IMG/VR virus record: IMGVR_UViG_3300044691_000566
Coordinates: 95,747 to 159,746 of that record
Origin: a virus
Direction: 5' to 3' (one strand)
Length of the DNA stretch: 64,000 nt
Position numbers and translations under genes: made by a program
Shown: positions 56,297 through 64,000 of the stretch, piece by piece
Position numbering within the stretch: the stretch's first letter is position 1
How the letters are laid out: every line of letters starts with the position of its first letter
Notes under the pieces: generated by a model
What the model was told of the DNA's origin: nothing
What the model saw: the letters and a program-made list of their open reading frames with translations, nothing else
The model's database searches: none

Positions 56297-57186
56297 TCTT
56301 GCTGGTCGACGCCAACAACCTCTTCATGAGGGCCTGGTTCGCCACCCAGCACGAGGCGATGACGGCCGACGGGGAGTCGACGGCGGCCATGGTGGTCTTC
56401 GTCAACACCCTGACCCGGCACCTGCGTGAGGAGCGGCCGGAGCGGGTGGTGGTGTGCTGGGACGGCGGGGGATCGGACTACCGGCTCCGGCTCTCGCCGT
56501 CCTACAAGGCCAACCGACGGGAGAAGGCCGAGGACTCCCGGGCCTCCCGCGAGCGCAGGACGATCAAGGAGTTCCTTTCCCTGGCCAACATCTTCCACGT
56601 GGAGCGGCCCGGGGTGGAGGCGGACGACCTGATCGCCAAGTACTGGCACGACGCCGACGAGGACGTGGTGGTCGTCTCGGAGGACAAGGACTTCCTGATG
56701 TTGGCGGGACCGACACCTCGTGGGTCTCTTGTGGAGGACGGGGTTTGCAAGATTCTCCGGTCCACCGGAGAGCGATGGGACGAGGCTGACGTTCATCGCA
56801 AGATGGGGGCCCCGCCGCAGCATCTGCCGTCCGTCATGGCCCTTACGGGCGACACCTCGGACAACGTCATCGGGGTGCCCGGGATAGGGCCTGTGCGGGC
56901 CGTACAGCTCCTGGAGGAGGCCGGGTGGTACCTGCGGGCCATCGAGGACCCCAGGGTCCGGGAGATGCTCCCTCAGGTCCTCACCAACCGGGTCCTGGTC
57001 AACCTCCGACTGCCGCTCCCGGGCCTGGAGTTGGCCGCTCCGCCGTACTTCGCGCCGACCCGCAGCCACTCGGCCCTGTACCCGGAACTTCTGGCCTTCC
57101 TGGACCGCTATCAGTTGAAGGGGTTGACGGCAAGGCTGCTCACGACCACGCTCTGGGACGATGGCTCACGGACTGTCGATGGGTAG
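56293..57186 (+). CDS. 5'-3' exonuclease (FEN/RNase H-like)
   Basis: 297 residues, ATGA overlap with preceding gene. Metal-site acids lie in LLVDANNL, VVVCWDGGGSDYRLRL, VEADDLIAKYW and VVVSEDKDFLM; TGDTSDNVIGVPGIGP (about 185-200) is the H2TH/H3TH DNA-binding motif. The family removes RNA primers and flaps. Length is normal. Confidence 0.85.
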   Translation: MILLVDANNLFMRAWFATQHEAMTADGESTAAMVVFVNTLTRHLREERPERVVVCWDGGGSDYRLRLSPSYKANRREKAEDSRASRERRTIKEFLSLANIFHVERPGVEADDLIAKYWHDADEDVVVVSEDKDFLMLAGPTPRGSLVEDGVCKILRSTGERWDEADVHRKMGAPPQHLPSVMALTGDTSDNVIGVPGIGPVRAVQLLEEAGWYLRAIEDPRVREMLPQVLTNRVLVNLRLPLPGLELAAPPYFAPTRSHSALYPELLAFLDRYQLKGLTARLLTTTLWDDGSRTVDG

Positions 57187-57291
57187 CGTTTCAGGTGGTC
57201 AGGGCATGTCGGAGCGTCCGGCCACTTGATACGATCCGGGGGGTCTCCACCCCCTCCGGTCCGCCAGACGAGAGGCGCAGACATAATGCGC

Positions 57292-57334
57292 CCCGCCCCG
57301 CCTGATTCGACCTCAGGACGGGGCGGGATTTTAA
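57292..57334 (+). terminator. Rho-independent terminator
   Basis: CCCGCCCCG (57292-57300) pairs with CGGGGCGGG (57319-57327), followed by ATTTTAAAA. The rest of 57187-57351 has only a small palindrome GGCGCA/TGCGCC and the leader of the next gene. Confidence 0.75.
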
Positions 57335-57351
57335 AACTTGAGGGGGTTTCA

Positions 57352-57771
57352 GTGAGAGTCGGTTCAAACGTCCACGAGCTGGTCACGGACGGTCCGGGGA
57401 AACTCCGGGAGTCACGCAAGAGGACCACCGGGTCGGCCATGTCGGACAAACAGGTGGCCCGAGCGGCCGTGAACGGCCAGATGATCGTCTTCCGTACGGG
57501 GCTCTTCGTCCCGGTGGAGGGCTACATCATCGTGGAGGGCTACGTCGTCGGGATGGACGATTACCACTGGCTCGTGGCGACTCCGAGCGATGACCGGCTC
57601 CCGGTCCAGACGGTCCTGGTACACAAGACCTGTCCCCTGGTGACGTTCATAGATCAGCACCTGGCGGACGAGACCGAGGACGACCGCAAGAAGATCCAGA
57701 CGATCGGCAACGCGTTCTGGGATTACTGCGTCACCACCGGACTGACCCGGTCCGTCCCTGCCACCGCTTAG
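57352..57771 (+). CDS. Small beta-rich protein, possible Sm/Hfq-like fold
   Basis: 139 residues from GTG 57352 (GAGGGGG upstream; longer starts fall in the terminator). After a helical N-terminus, residues 41-98 read NGQMIVFRTGLFVPVEGYII, then EGYVVGMDDYHWLVATPS, then VQTVLVHKTCPLVTF. The spacing of G-V-G-x-D-x-Y and a late V-H-K resembles Sm1/Sm2 motifs of LSm/Hfq proteins, without a full match. Streptomyces has no known Hfq. No family was recognised with certainty. Confidence 0.45.
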   Translation: MRVGSNVHELVTDGPGKLRESRKRTTGSAMSDKQVARAAVNGQMIVFRTGLFVPVEGYIIVEGYVVGMDDYHWLVATPSDDRLPVQTVLVHKTCPLVTFIDQHLADETEDDRKKIQTIGNAFWDYCVTTGLTRSVPATA

Positions 57772-57782
57772 GAGCGCAAACC

Positions 57783-58184
57783 GTGATCGATTTCGACGCC
57801 ATCCGCCGGGCCGCCGCCGGGGAACAGCCGGTGGTGAAAACGACCCCCGCCGCTCCGGTCGTCCAGGAGACCGTCCGCCTCACCCCGGTGGCCGGGGCCG
57901 CCTATCTGATGAAGCCCGACGGGTCCTGGTCCTGGGAGGACCTGAGGGACTACGCCGTGGGGCAGATCGTCATGTACCACGGACCCCAGGTCCGCAACTC
58001 CGTCAAGGAGGCGGCGATCTTCAAGGGGTTCCTGGCCCGGTACGGCGCCAAGGCCGTCCCCATCGCCCGCTTCGCCTTCGAGCAGCAGCGCGGCATGTGG
58101 CAGCGGGCCCCGATCTCGGTGACCCGCTTCGCCAAGGGGTCGGACCCGTACTTCGCCGACATCATCGCCAAGCGCCTGCCGTAG
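57783..58184 (+). CDS. Hypothetical early protein
   Basis: 133 residues from GTG 57783 (AGGAGCG upstream). A Pro/Thr/Val linker (15-40) is followed by a mixed domain (WSWEDLRDYAVGQIVMYHG, FARYGAKAVPIARFAFEQQ). It sits between the possible Sm-like gene and the helicase loader. No family recognised. Confidence 0.55.
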   Translation: MIDFDAIRRAAAGEQPVVKTTPAAPVVQETVRLTPVAGAAYLMKPDGSWSWEDLRDYAVGQIVMYHGPQVRNSVKEAAIFKGFLARYGAKAVPIARFAFEQQRGMWQRAPISVTRFAKGSDPYFADIIAKRLP

Positions 58185-58236
58185 TTGTTCCACGGTCCGA
58201 CCCGCCACGGACCTAAAGAGATCTCTGAGGAGCTCA

Positions 58237-59085
58237 ATGCCTCGCTTGCCCGATTTCAGTCCCCAGTGGGTGCTGGAAGACCCTGATTCGCAGCGCCTGA
58301 AAGCTCAGCACAAGAAGTTGTGGGCCGACCCCCGAACGTCCTGTATCACCTGCCATTTCGAGCGCAGGGCGGACGGGTCGCGGACGTTCCGGTGGTGGAA
58401 CAAGTCGCGTACGGACATTGTGGAGTGGCAGTGCAACTGCACTGCCCAGTGGGTCATGTACCGCTACATGCTCAGCAACGGCATCGGCAAGAACTACCAG
58501 CGGCTTTCCTGGGACGACGCCTCCGACGTACCCAGGGACACCCAGCTCCAGGTGATGACCTACCTGGACAGCTCCGACGCCTACACCGAGCGCGGCATAA
58601 ACCTGATCCTGAACTCGCCCGACGCGGGCACCGGCAAAACCCTGATGTTCATGCTGGGCGCCAAAGGATTGATGCTCCGTCACCACGACGTGTTCGTGGC
58701 CCAGATGAACGACATCGTGGAGATGTACACCTCCGGCTGGCGGGACAAGGCCGCCCAGGACTACTTCGAGTACCGGATCATGAACTGCGGGGTCCTGTGC
58801 ATCGACGACCTCGGCAAAGAATCCGGCGAGAAGGGGATCGACTTCATCGACAAGCTGCTGGACCGCGTCTTCCGCCACCGGGTGGGCGCCGCCGCATCCA
58901 CGTGGGTGACCACCAACCGCACGCGCGAGCAGCTTGAGACGGGCTACGGCAAGTACGTGGCCTCCCTCCTGACGGAGTCGTGCATCCTCGTGGAGACCTC
59001 CGGTCGGGACTGGCGCCCCAGGGCCATGCTCCGCACCCAGGACGAGATCTCGCGGGGCCTGGTCCGGCCCCTGGTGATGCAGTGA
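58237..59085 (+). CDS. DnaC/IstB-like helicase loader
   Basis: 282 residues (GAGGAGC upstream). N-terminal zinc cysteines (SCITCHFERR, WQCNCTAQ) precede an AAA+ domain: Walker A SPDAGTGKT (about 126-134), Walker B GVLCIDDLGKE (about 186-195), sensor TWVTTNRTREQL. Such proteins load the DnaB-type helicase encoded next. It overlaps the helicase gene by 4 bases (GTGA). Confidence 0.85.
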   Translation: MPRLPDFSPQWVLEDPDSQRLKAQHKKLWADPRTSCITCHFERRADGSRTFRWWNKSRTDIVEWQCNCTAQWVMYRYMLSNGIGKNYQRLSWDDASDVPRDTQLQVMTYLDSSDAYTERGINLILNSPDAGTGKTLMFMLGAKGLMLRHHDVFVAQMNDIVEMYTSGWRDKAAQDYFEYRIMNCGVLCIDDLGKESGEKGIDFIDKLLDRVFRHRVGAAASTWVTTNRTREQLETGYGKYVASLLTESCILVETSGRDWRPRAMLRTQDEISRGLVRPLVMQ

Positions 59086-60386
59086 CCACGTCCCGCTCCG
59101 AGGACACCCTCTACTCCTCCCTGACCGATGTGGACGCCCTGGAGCGGATCTTCCAGATCGGACTGAACCTCAAGGCCGTTCCCACCATCGAGATGCGGCC
59201 GGTCGTCCAGTGGGCGATCGACTACTTCGAGCGCTCCGGACAGGCCAAGGCCCCGTCCCGGGAGGCCCTGATGGAGACCTGGGGCCAGGCGATCGAGGAC
59301 GCCGAGGTGGAGATCGCCGAGGACGACGTCGAACTGGACCAGGTCGAGTGGGCCATCGACGCCCTGCACGCCCGCTACGTCGACTACATGTTCCAGAAGT
59401 GGAACAAGGAGTCCGCCATCGCCATGTCGGCGTCTTCGACCATGGATCGGCTCAACGTACTGGAGATGCAGGTCCAGGAGCTGAACGCGCTGCTGCTGTC
59501 CCTGCGGGACAAGACCCTGGAGGTCGAGGGGGTCGACGGTTTCCAGCGCTCCCTGACGGAGTACCACCACCGTGCGGAGACCGCCCAGACCCACCGGGGG
59601 CTGGCGTTCGGCATCCCCGAGATCGACGCGTACACCTACGGCATCCACGAGGGCGAGCTGGCCGTCCTGGCCGCCGGGCCCAAGGTGGGCAAGAGCGTCG
59701 CGCTTGCGTACGTCCTGGACAAGGAGTGGAAGCAGGGGCGCCTGGCCACCTACTACACGCTGGAAAATTCGGTCCGCATGTCCTACGACCGGCTGGTGTG
59801 CATCCGCCTGGGTGTCGACCACGACCGGTACCGGATCGGCGAGTGCATGCCGGAAGAGGTCGACCGCGTCCAGACCTTCATCCACGAGCACGGCGAAGAG
59901 CTGAGAAACCTCATCCGGATCGTCCAGCCCCAGCGCGGCAACCGCACCGTGCAGTGGATCACGCGCCATGCCCGCAGCATCGGTACCCAGTCCCTGCTGA
60001 TCGACCAGCTCACGTTCATGGAGCCCTCCCACCGTTCCCTGAGAGGCCCCGACAAGATCACCGACGTCATGCACGACCTGAAGGACGCCATCGGCGGCCG
60101 GGCCCCGATGTCCGCCCTCCTCGCCCACCAGATTAACCGCGAGGGCATGAAGGAGGCCAAGAAGAACGGGATGCTGGAGATGTGGATGCTCGCCGAGGGC
60201 AGCGAGGTGGAGCGCACGGCGGACTGGGTCTTCAGCCTCTACGCCTCTGCGGATGAACGCCGGGCCCAGATGGCCAAATGGCAGACGCTGGCCACCCGCC
60301 GGGGATCCCGGAACCTCAACGTCCGTCTGGCGTGGCGCCCCTGGCTGAACCAGGTCGAGTTCCTGGACGAGATCGGAGAGGTATGA
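59082..60386 (+). CDS. Replicative DnaB-like helicase
   Basis: 434 residues from GTG 59082. N-terminal helical domain (1-150), then a RecA-like core: Walker A AAGPKVGKSVA (about 196-206), Walker B QSLLIDQLTFME (about 302-313), LAHQINREGMKEAK and an arginine-rich SRNLNVRLAWRPW end. It unwinds the fork in front of the polymerase. The order loader, helicase, zinc protein, primase is a compact replisome operon. Confidence 0.85.
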   Translation: MTTSRSEDTLYSSLTDVDALERIFQIGLNLKAVPTIEMRPVVQWAIDYFERSGQAKAPSREALMETWGQAIEDAEVEIAEDDVELDQVEWAIDALHARYVDYMFQKWNKESAIAMSASSTMDRLNVLEMQVQELNALLLSLRDKTLEVEGVDGFQRSLTEYHHRAETAQTHRGLAFGIPEIDAYTYGIHEGELAVLAAGPKVGKSVALAYVLDKEWKQGRLATYYTLENSVRMSYDRLVCIRLGVDHDRYRIGECMPEEVDRVQTFIHEHGEELRNLIRIVQPQRGNRTVQWITRHARSIGTQSLLIDQLTFMEPSHRSLRGPDKITDVMHDLKDAIGGRAPMSALLAHQINREGMKEAKKNGMLEMWMLAEGSEVERTADWVFSLYASADERRAQMAKWQTLATRRGSRNLNVRLAWRPWLNQVEFLDEIGEV

Positions 60387-60691
60387 GCAACGTGGACGAG
60401 CCCGAAGAGCCGGGTGACGGCGGGGCCCTCCAGTTCGGGCTGCGGCCCTTCCAGCACGAATCCATGTGCCCCAAGTGCGGCTCCACCGGCATCCGGGCCG
60501 TCTACCATCCCTGCGTCGTGCTGACTCTCGGCGACGGGCAGTTCCCCTGCGCGTCCTGGATGCTGTCGGGGATTCTGACCCCGGAGGTCAGCCAGCACCT
60601 GTGCCTGCGGTGTGCGCGCTGCGGCTACGGCTGGCCGACCAAGACCGCCGACGTGGCCCCCGTGGAGGGTCTGGAGGAGGATCTGGGATGA
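60383..60691 (+). CDS. Small zinc-ribbon protein
   Basis: 102 residues from ATG 60383, overlapping the helicase stop. MCPKCGSTGIRAVYHPC and LCLRCARCGYGWP give two CxxC pairs about 45 apart, one zinc ribbon. Located between helicase and primase with 4-base overlaps at both ends; probably a replication accessory. Confidence 0.7.
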   Translation: MSNVDEPEEPGDGGALQFGLRPFQHESMCPKCGSTGIRAVYHPCVVLTLGDGQFPCASWMLSGILTPEVSQHLCLRCARCGYGWPTKTADVAPVEGLEEDLG

Positions 60692-61821
60692 GCTTCTTCG
60701 AGGCGGCAATGCTTCCCGATGCCAGCAAGCTGGCCCTGTGCCAGGAGCTGCTGGCGGAGTTCGGGGCCAACGTGCAGCGGATCAACGACCGGTCCGGTGA
60801 GATGATCCACGGCTGTCTGGTCTCACCGGGCCTGCACAGGGACCAGGACACCAACCCCACCGCGTCGCTGAACTACCAGAAGCTGACGTACAACTGCCTC
60901 GGTTGTGGATCTTCAGGAGGTCTCCTGTGGTTCATCGCCACCTGCCGGGGAGAGTCCTCGCTGGAGGCGCGGCGGTGGCTGGAAAGGGTGGCGGGGCTCG
61001 GCGGCCAGGTCATGGAGCTGGATGCCCTGCTGCGGTTCCTGGACGCCGTCTACGCCCGTCCGGCGGCCACCCCCATCCCGACGTACTCCGAGAAGCTCCT
61101 GGGCGCCTGGGCGTACAGCCACCCCTATCTGCTGGAGGACCGGGGGATCTCCGAGGAGATGTACCAGCGGTTCCGGCTGGGGTGGGACCCTACGACCGAT
61201 CGGGTGGTCCTCCCGCATTTCTGGCGGGGCAAGCTGGTCGGCTGGCAGACTCGCAAGCTGCCCTTCGAGTGGCGCTCGATGTCGGTCGGCGACGACTCTC
61301 CCCTGATCCACTCGGGGATGGCCAACGCGCCGAAGTACCACTCCAGTCCGGACTTCCCCAAAGACTCCACGATTTTCAACTACCAGCCGGGAGCGTCAAC
61401 TGTCGTCATGGAGGCCGCGCTCTCGGCGATGACCCACGAACCCGTCTTCCACTGCGAGGCCGTCTTCGGGGCGACGGTCACGGACCTTCAGATCCGGCGC
61501 CTGGTCAAGCACGACGAGGTCATTCTGTGGATGGACAACGACCGGGCCGGGTGGGATGCGGTGCTGGGACACCCGGAGGAGAAGCCGACCAAGGAGAAGC
61601 CCGAGGGCAAGGAGCGCGTCCCGGGCATGGCCGAACTCCTCTCTGCCTACACCGGGGTTCGGGTGGTGGACTCCCCGTGGCAGCAGGACCCGCAGGCCCT
61701 CCCGACCGACGCGGCAGCGGAGTTGAAAGACGCGGCGGTCCCCTGGAGTATCTGGAGACCCCCCAAGCAGCTCTACTGTTTCGAGTGCAAAGGTCGGGCC
61801 CATTCCGGACCTTGCCCCTAG
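60688..61821 (+). CDS. DnaG-like primase
   Basis: 377 residues from ATG 60688. A CHC2-type zinc finger is seen (HGCLVSPGLHRDQDTNPTAS and YNCLGCGSSGG, about 43-77). The TOPRIM domain has VVMEAALSA (the Glu, about 240) and LWMDNDRAG (the DxD, about 280-288). A short Cys-rich end (CFECKGRAHSGPC) follows. It makes RNA primers for the lagging strand. Length is short but complete for phage primases. Confidence 0.85.
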   Translation: MSFFEAAMLPDASKLALCQELLAEFGANVQRINDRSGEMIHGCLVSPGLHRDQDTNPTASLNYQKLTYNCLGCGSSGGLLWFIATCRGESSLEARRWLERVAGLGGQVMELDALLRFLDAVYARPAATPIPTYSEKLLGAWAYSHPYLLEDRGISEEMYQRFRLGWDPTTDRVVLPHFWRGKLVGWQTRKLPFEWRSMSVGDDSPLIHSGMANAPKYHSSPDFPKDSTIFNYQPGASTVVMEAALSAMTHEPVFHCEAVFGATVTDLQIRRLVKHDEVILWMDNDRAGWDAVLGHPEEKPTKEKPEGKERVPGMAELLSAYTGVRVVDSPWQQDPQALPTDAAAELKDAAVPWSIWRPPKQLYCFECKGRAHSGPCP

Positions 61822-61825
61822 CTGG

Positions 61826-61863
61826 TGCAGAGTTAGTTACACCCAGGAGTAACTAACTCTGCA
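61826..61863. promoter_or_regulatory. Perfect 15-bp inverted repeat, AT-rich
   Basis: TGCAGAGTTAGTTAC (61826-61840) and GTAACTAACTCTGCA (61849-61863) with an 8-base spacer. Much richer in A+T than its surroundings and without a T tract, so an operator or replication site is more likely than a terminator. It precedes the gene at 61891 by 28 bases. Confidence 0.6.
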
Positions 61864-61890
61864 AGATCAAATCCAGAGGTCGGAGGACCT

Positions 61891-62043
61891 ATGAGGAAGT
61901 ACGGCAGCGCCAACCCCATGGAGCTGGACGACGACGGCAATCCGGTGCCGCTCCGGCGTACGGCTTCGCGTCCCTTGACGTCGGATGACGTCTCCGACAT
62001 CGAGTACGAGGACGGTCCGGCCGTCCAGGAGCCGGAGGAGTAA
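61891..62043 (+). CDS. Small acidic protein
   Basis: 50 residues from ATG 61891 (CGGAGGACCT upstream). MRKYGSANPMELDDDGNPVP then an acidic C-half (DIEYEDGPAVQEPEE). Too small for a family call; acidic tails like this often mimic DNA or contact SSB partners. The next gene begins on the next base (GTG 62044). Confidence 0.6.
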   Translation: MRKYGSANPMELDDDGNPVPLRRTASRPLTSDDVSDIEYEDGPAVQEPEE

Positions 62044-62910
62044 GTGCCCGCACGATCCCCGCTGGACCTGTTCGGCATCCTCCCGCAGTACAAACTGTTC
62101 GCTCCGGCCACGCCGGAGCGGTCGATGGTGCCCGATGACCAGGATTCGGGTCTGTGCTTCCAGGTCCCGGTCCGGCGCGGCATGGGCCCGGATCTCTGGT
62201 CCACCTCCACGGCGTTGGTCCCGGTCCAGCGCATCTGCCATGACGTCAACGGCTATTACCGCGAGCTGGGGGTGAACTGGCGGGCCACCCGCAGAGAGTT
62301 GGCCGTGGCGTACATGGCCCGCAACGGCATGGCCTCTTCCCGGCTGACGTACATCTTCAAGCAGCTCCTGAACCCCAAGGTCCGCGAGGCGTACGACCGT
62401 ACGGGGCCCGGGGGAGAGTTCTTGGACGACTACACCCAGACGGACTTGAAGCGCCGGGCGTCCGATGAGGCTGTCCGGCGGTCCACGCTGGGGCAGACGG
62501 CGTCGGCCGACGACATCATGGACGAGTGGGGGTATGTGACGGTCCCCGAGGATGGAATTGACAGCGTCAGCCCCATGGGGAAGGATCGGGGGCAACGCCG
62601 GAACGGCCCCTGGAATTACTCCTATTACGCCTGGAAGACCAGCGGCTACCTCCAGAACGAGGAGCGGCTCCAGCAGTGGCAGGAACTCCTTTCCATGGCG
62701 GCGGCCCGGCAGCGTGTGGCACCCGTGTTGGCCATCGGCCTGACCGCGATGTCAGACCGTCCCTTCATGCTGGAAGACATCAACGGCAAGCCGGTGGTCT
62801 TCTTTCCTGAAGAATCTCAACCCGATCTCTCGGTCGCGGAAGATGCGATCGAGCATTCTCTCCAATTCTCCCCGAATCCCCTCGAATCCTCCGAAAGTGA
62901 AATCTCGTGA
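62044..62910 (+). CDS. Degenerate J-domain protein
   Basis: 288 residues from GTG 62044. Residues 65-130 resemble a J domain: VNGYYRELGVNWRATRRELA, then LTYIFKQLLNPKVREAYDR and GGEFLD. The HPD loop that stimulates Hsp70 is absent, so it is J-like in fold only. The rest (150-288) is unrecognised and ends acidic. It might link to the DnaJ-zinc miniproteins on the minus strand. Confidence 0.65.
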   Translation: MPARSPLDLFGILPQYKLFAPATPERSMVPDDQDSGLCFQVPVRRGMGPDLWSTSTALVPVQRICHDVNGYYRELGVNWRATRRELAVAYMARNGMASSRLTYIFKQLLNPKVREAYDRTGPGGEFLDDYTQTDLKRRASDEAVRRSTLGQTASADDIMDEWGYVTVPEDGIDSVSPMGKDRGQRRNGPWNYSYYAWKTSGYLQNEERLQQWQELLSMAAARQRVAPVLAIGLTAMSDRPFMLEDINGKPVVFFPEESQPDLSVAEDAIEHSLQFSPNPLESSESEIS

Positions 62911-63836
62911 CGATAGACCAGATCATCGAGAGCGACGACGATCTCATTGAGCGTGGCGACGACGACGAGCGCAGCGCCAGCTACCGGCAGGTCCCCTGGT
63001 GGTACATCAAGAACGAGGGCGACACCGCGATCCTCCGCCTCCTGGAGGAGTCCCCGGACTGGCGCAAGGTCCTCACGCACCGGTTTTTCCCCACGAAGCC
63101 GGAGCCGGAGGGCCACGAGGGCAAGTGGCCGGACATGATGCCCGCCACCTGCCGTGCGGGCGGCAAGATCGGCCAGCGGTACCCGCAGGGCTGCGCCATC
63201 GACCGCTCGGGCTACAAGGGCAAATACGGCAAGGGCTCCACGGCCGAGATCGTCCACTACACGATGGCCGTGGAGCGTGAACGGTACGAGGACGCCAACG
63301 GTCGCCGGAGGTACCGGGACAAGTCGATCCAGGTCCCGGCCTTCGACGACGAGGGCAACGAGATCGAGGGCCAGACCCTGGAACTGCCGTCCATCGTCCT
63401 GATCGGCGAGACCATGTTCCGGATGATGAGCAGCGTCAAGGGGACCGGTGAGGCCCTGAGCAGCCTGCGCACCCAGGACCTCCAGATCAAGCTGATCAAG
63501 AATCCCAGCGGCAAGAACGGGCTGATCGCCCAGGTCATCCCCCTGGACAAGGACCCGTCGATCCAGCCGGGCACCGAGCACTGGGAGATCTACCAGCACG
63601 CCCAGCAGCTCTGGAAGCCGGGCGGCCTCGTCCTCAACCGCGAGATCCTGAGCCGCGCCAGCGAGGAGTACTGGAACAGGTTCTTCCTGCTGCCCGACGG
63701 CAAGACCTTCGCCCAGCACCAGATCGAGCGGGGTGCCCCGGCGGACCTGCCCACCGCCACCGCTTCGGCCGCCTCGGTGCAGACGCCGGACGCCGACAAG
63801 CTCGCGGCCATGAAGGCCCGCATCACCAAGAGCTGA
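62907..63836 (+). CDS. Possible single-stranded DNA-binding protein
   Basis: 309 residues from GTG 62907, overlapping the previous gene by 4. Residues 25-220 could hold an OB fold with a zinc-like Cys pair (ATCRAGGKIGQRYPQGCAID), aromatic strands (WYIKNEGDTAILRLLEES, WEIYQHAQQLW) and a basic centre. Position after primase and J-like gene suits a gp32-like SSB. The C-terminus is not strongly acidic. Low certainty. Confidence 0.4.
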   Translation: MTIDQIIESDDDLIERGDDDERSASYRQVPWWYIKNEGDTAILRLLEESPDWRKVLTHRFFPTKPEPEGHEGKWPDMMPATCRAGGKIGQRYPQGCAIDRSGYKGKYGKGSTAEIVHYTMAVERERYEDANGRRRYRDKSIQVPAFDDEGNEIEGQTLELPSIVLIGETMFRMMSSVKGTGEALSSLRTQDLQIKLIKNPSGKNGLIAQVIPLDKDPSIQPGTEHWEIYQHAQQLWKPGGLVLNREILSRASEEYWNRFFLLPDGKTFAQHQIERGAPADLPTATASAASVQTPDADKLAAMKARITKS

Positions 63837-63849
63837 CCTCCTTGCCCCT

Positions 63850-63886
63850 GACGGCCGCCCACCCGATCGTGGAGTGGGCGGCCGTC
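63850..63886 (+). terminator. Strong terminator hairpin
   Basis: 13-bp stem GACGGCCGCCCAC / GTGGGCGGCCGTC (63850-63862, 63874-63886), without a T tract. It ends the replication operon. Confidence 0.6.
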
Positions 63887-63908
63887 CTGATCGTGCTCGG
63901 GGGGACCC

Positions 63909-64000
63909 ATGCGCATCATCGAGTCGTACGCCAGTCATGGTCTCGTGATCGAGATGGACGGCCGCACGTATCCGTGCCCGGCCCTCCTGGAGGACGACGA
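63909..64000 (+). CDS. Hypothetical protein (3' partial)
   Basis: Starts at ATG 63909 behind CGGGGGGA and runs off the window after 30 residues (MRIIESYASHGLVIEMDGRT...). Too little is present for identification. Confidence 0.5.
   Translation, partial: MRIIESYASHGLVIEMDGRTYPCPALLEDD

Overview
The window is a 64 kb piece of a GC-rich (about two thirds G+C by eye) double-stranded DNA phage genome, open at both ends. A tail sheath, tail tube, gp25-like protein and baseplate-J protein show a contractile-tailed (myovirus-type) virion. Codon use, frequent GTG/TTG starts, short ATGA/GTGA overlaps and a DUF397 protein (a family concentrated in Streptomyces and relatives) point to an actinobacterial, most likely Streptomyces, host. 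No terminase, portal, integrase, rRNA or tRNA gene was seen; packaging genes probably lie to the left.

Layout. 1-5.3 kb: head genes (a partial multidomain protein, a scaffold-like protein, a decoration-like protein, the major capsid protein). 5.3-6.8 kb: a minus-strand HNH homing endonuclease, a small HTH protein, and five tandem minus-strand small-RNA units. 7-11 kb: further virion proteins, one with Fn3-like domains. 11-12.2 kb: a plus-strand array of small-RNA units with a DUF397 gene and a zinc-finger gene between them. 12.2-13.4 kb: two probable early genes behind an operator-promoter. 13.5-20 kb: beta-helix tailspike, neck/connector proteins, and a ParB-like/ADP-ribosyltransferase cluster. 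20-44 kb: sheath, tube, tail chaperones with a -1 frameshift, tape measure, baseplate with a double-hydrolase hub, and three YadA-like fibre proteins. 44-47 kb: an intein-containing SF2 helicase. 47.3-48 kb: a large gene-free, highly structured RNA candidate. 48-50.8 kb, minus strand: two DnaJ-zinc-finger miniproteins, an antirepressor and a winged-helix protein with an AT-rich core. 51-64 kb: DNA metabolism (DinG/XPD helicase, phosphoesterase, degenerate endonuclease VII, 5' nuclease, helicase loader, DnaB-like helicase, primase, J-like protein, possible ssDNA-binding protein).

The most unusual content is non-coding. (1) At least 16 stand-alone units, in both orientations, share an extended -10 promoter (TGAYAGRGTCA), 8-12 phased GGYNN pentamers and a terminator hairpin; they look like a family of about 90-nt phage small RNAs. 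(2) A roughly 720-nt ornate RNA candidate lies at 47.27-47.99 kb. (3) A recurrent short leader hairpin (C-rich stem, GAA-type loop, then GGTGA) precedes at least eight structural genes. (4) Three early genes share a promoter whose spacer is an 18-bp palindrome, with a conserved leader at fixed distance. These suggest at least three separate regulatory layers: a repressor regulon for early genes, leader structures on late genes, and an abundant repetitive small RNA.
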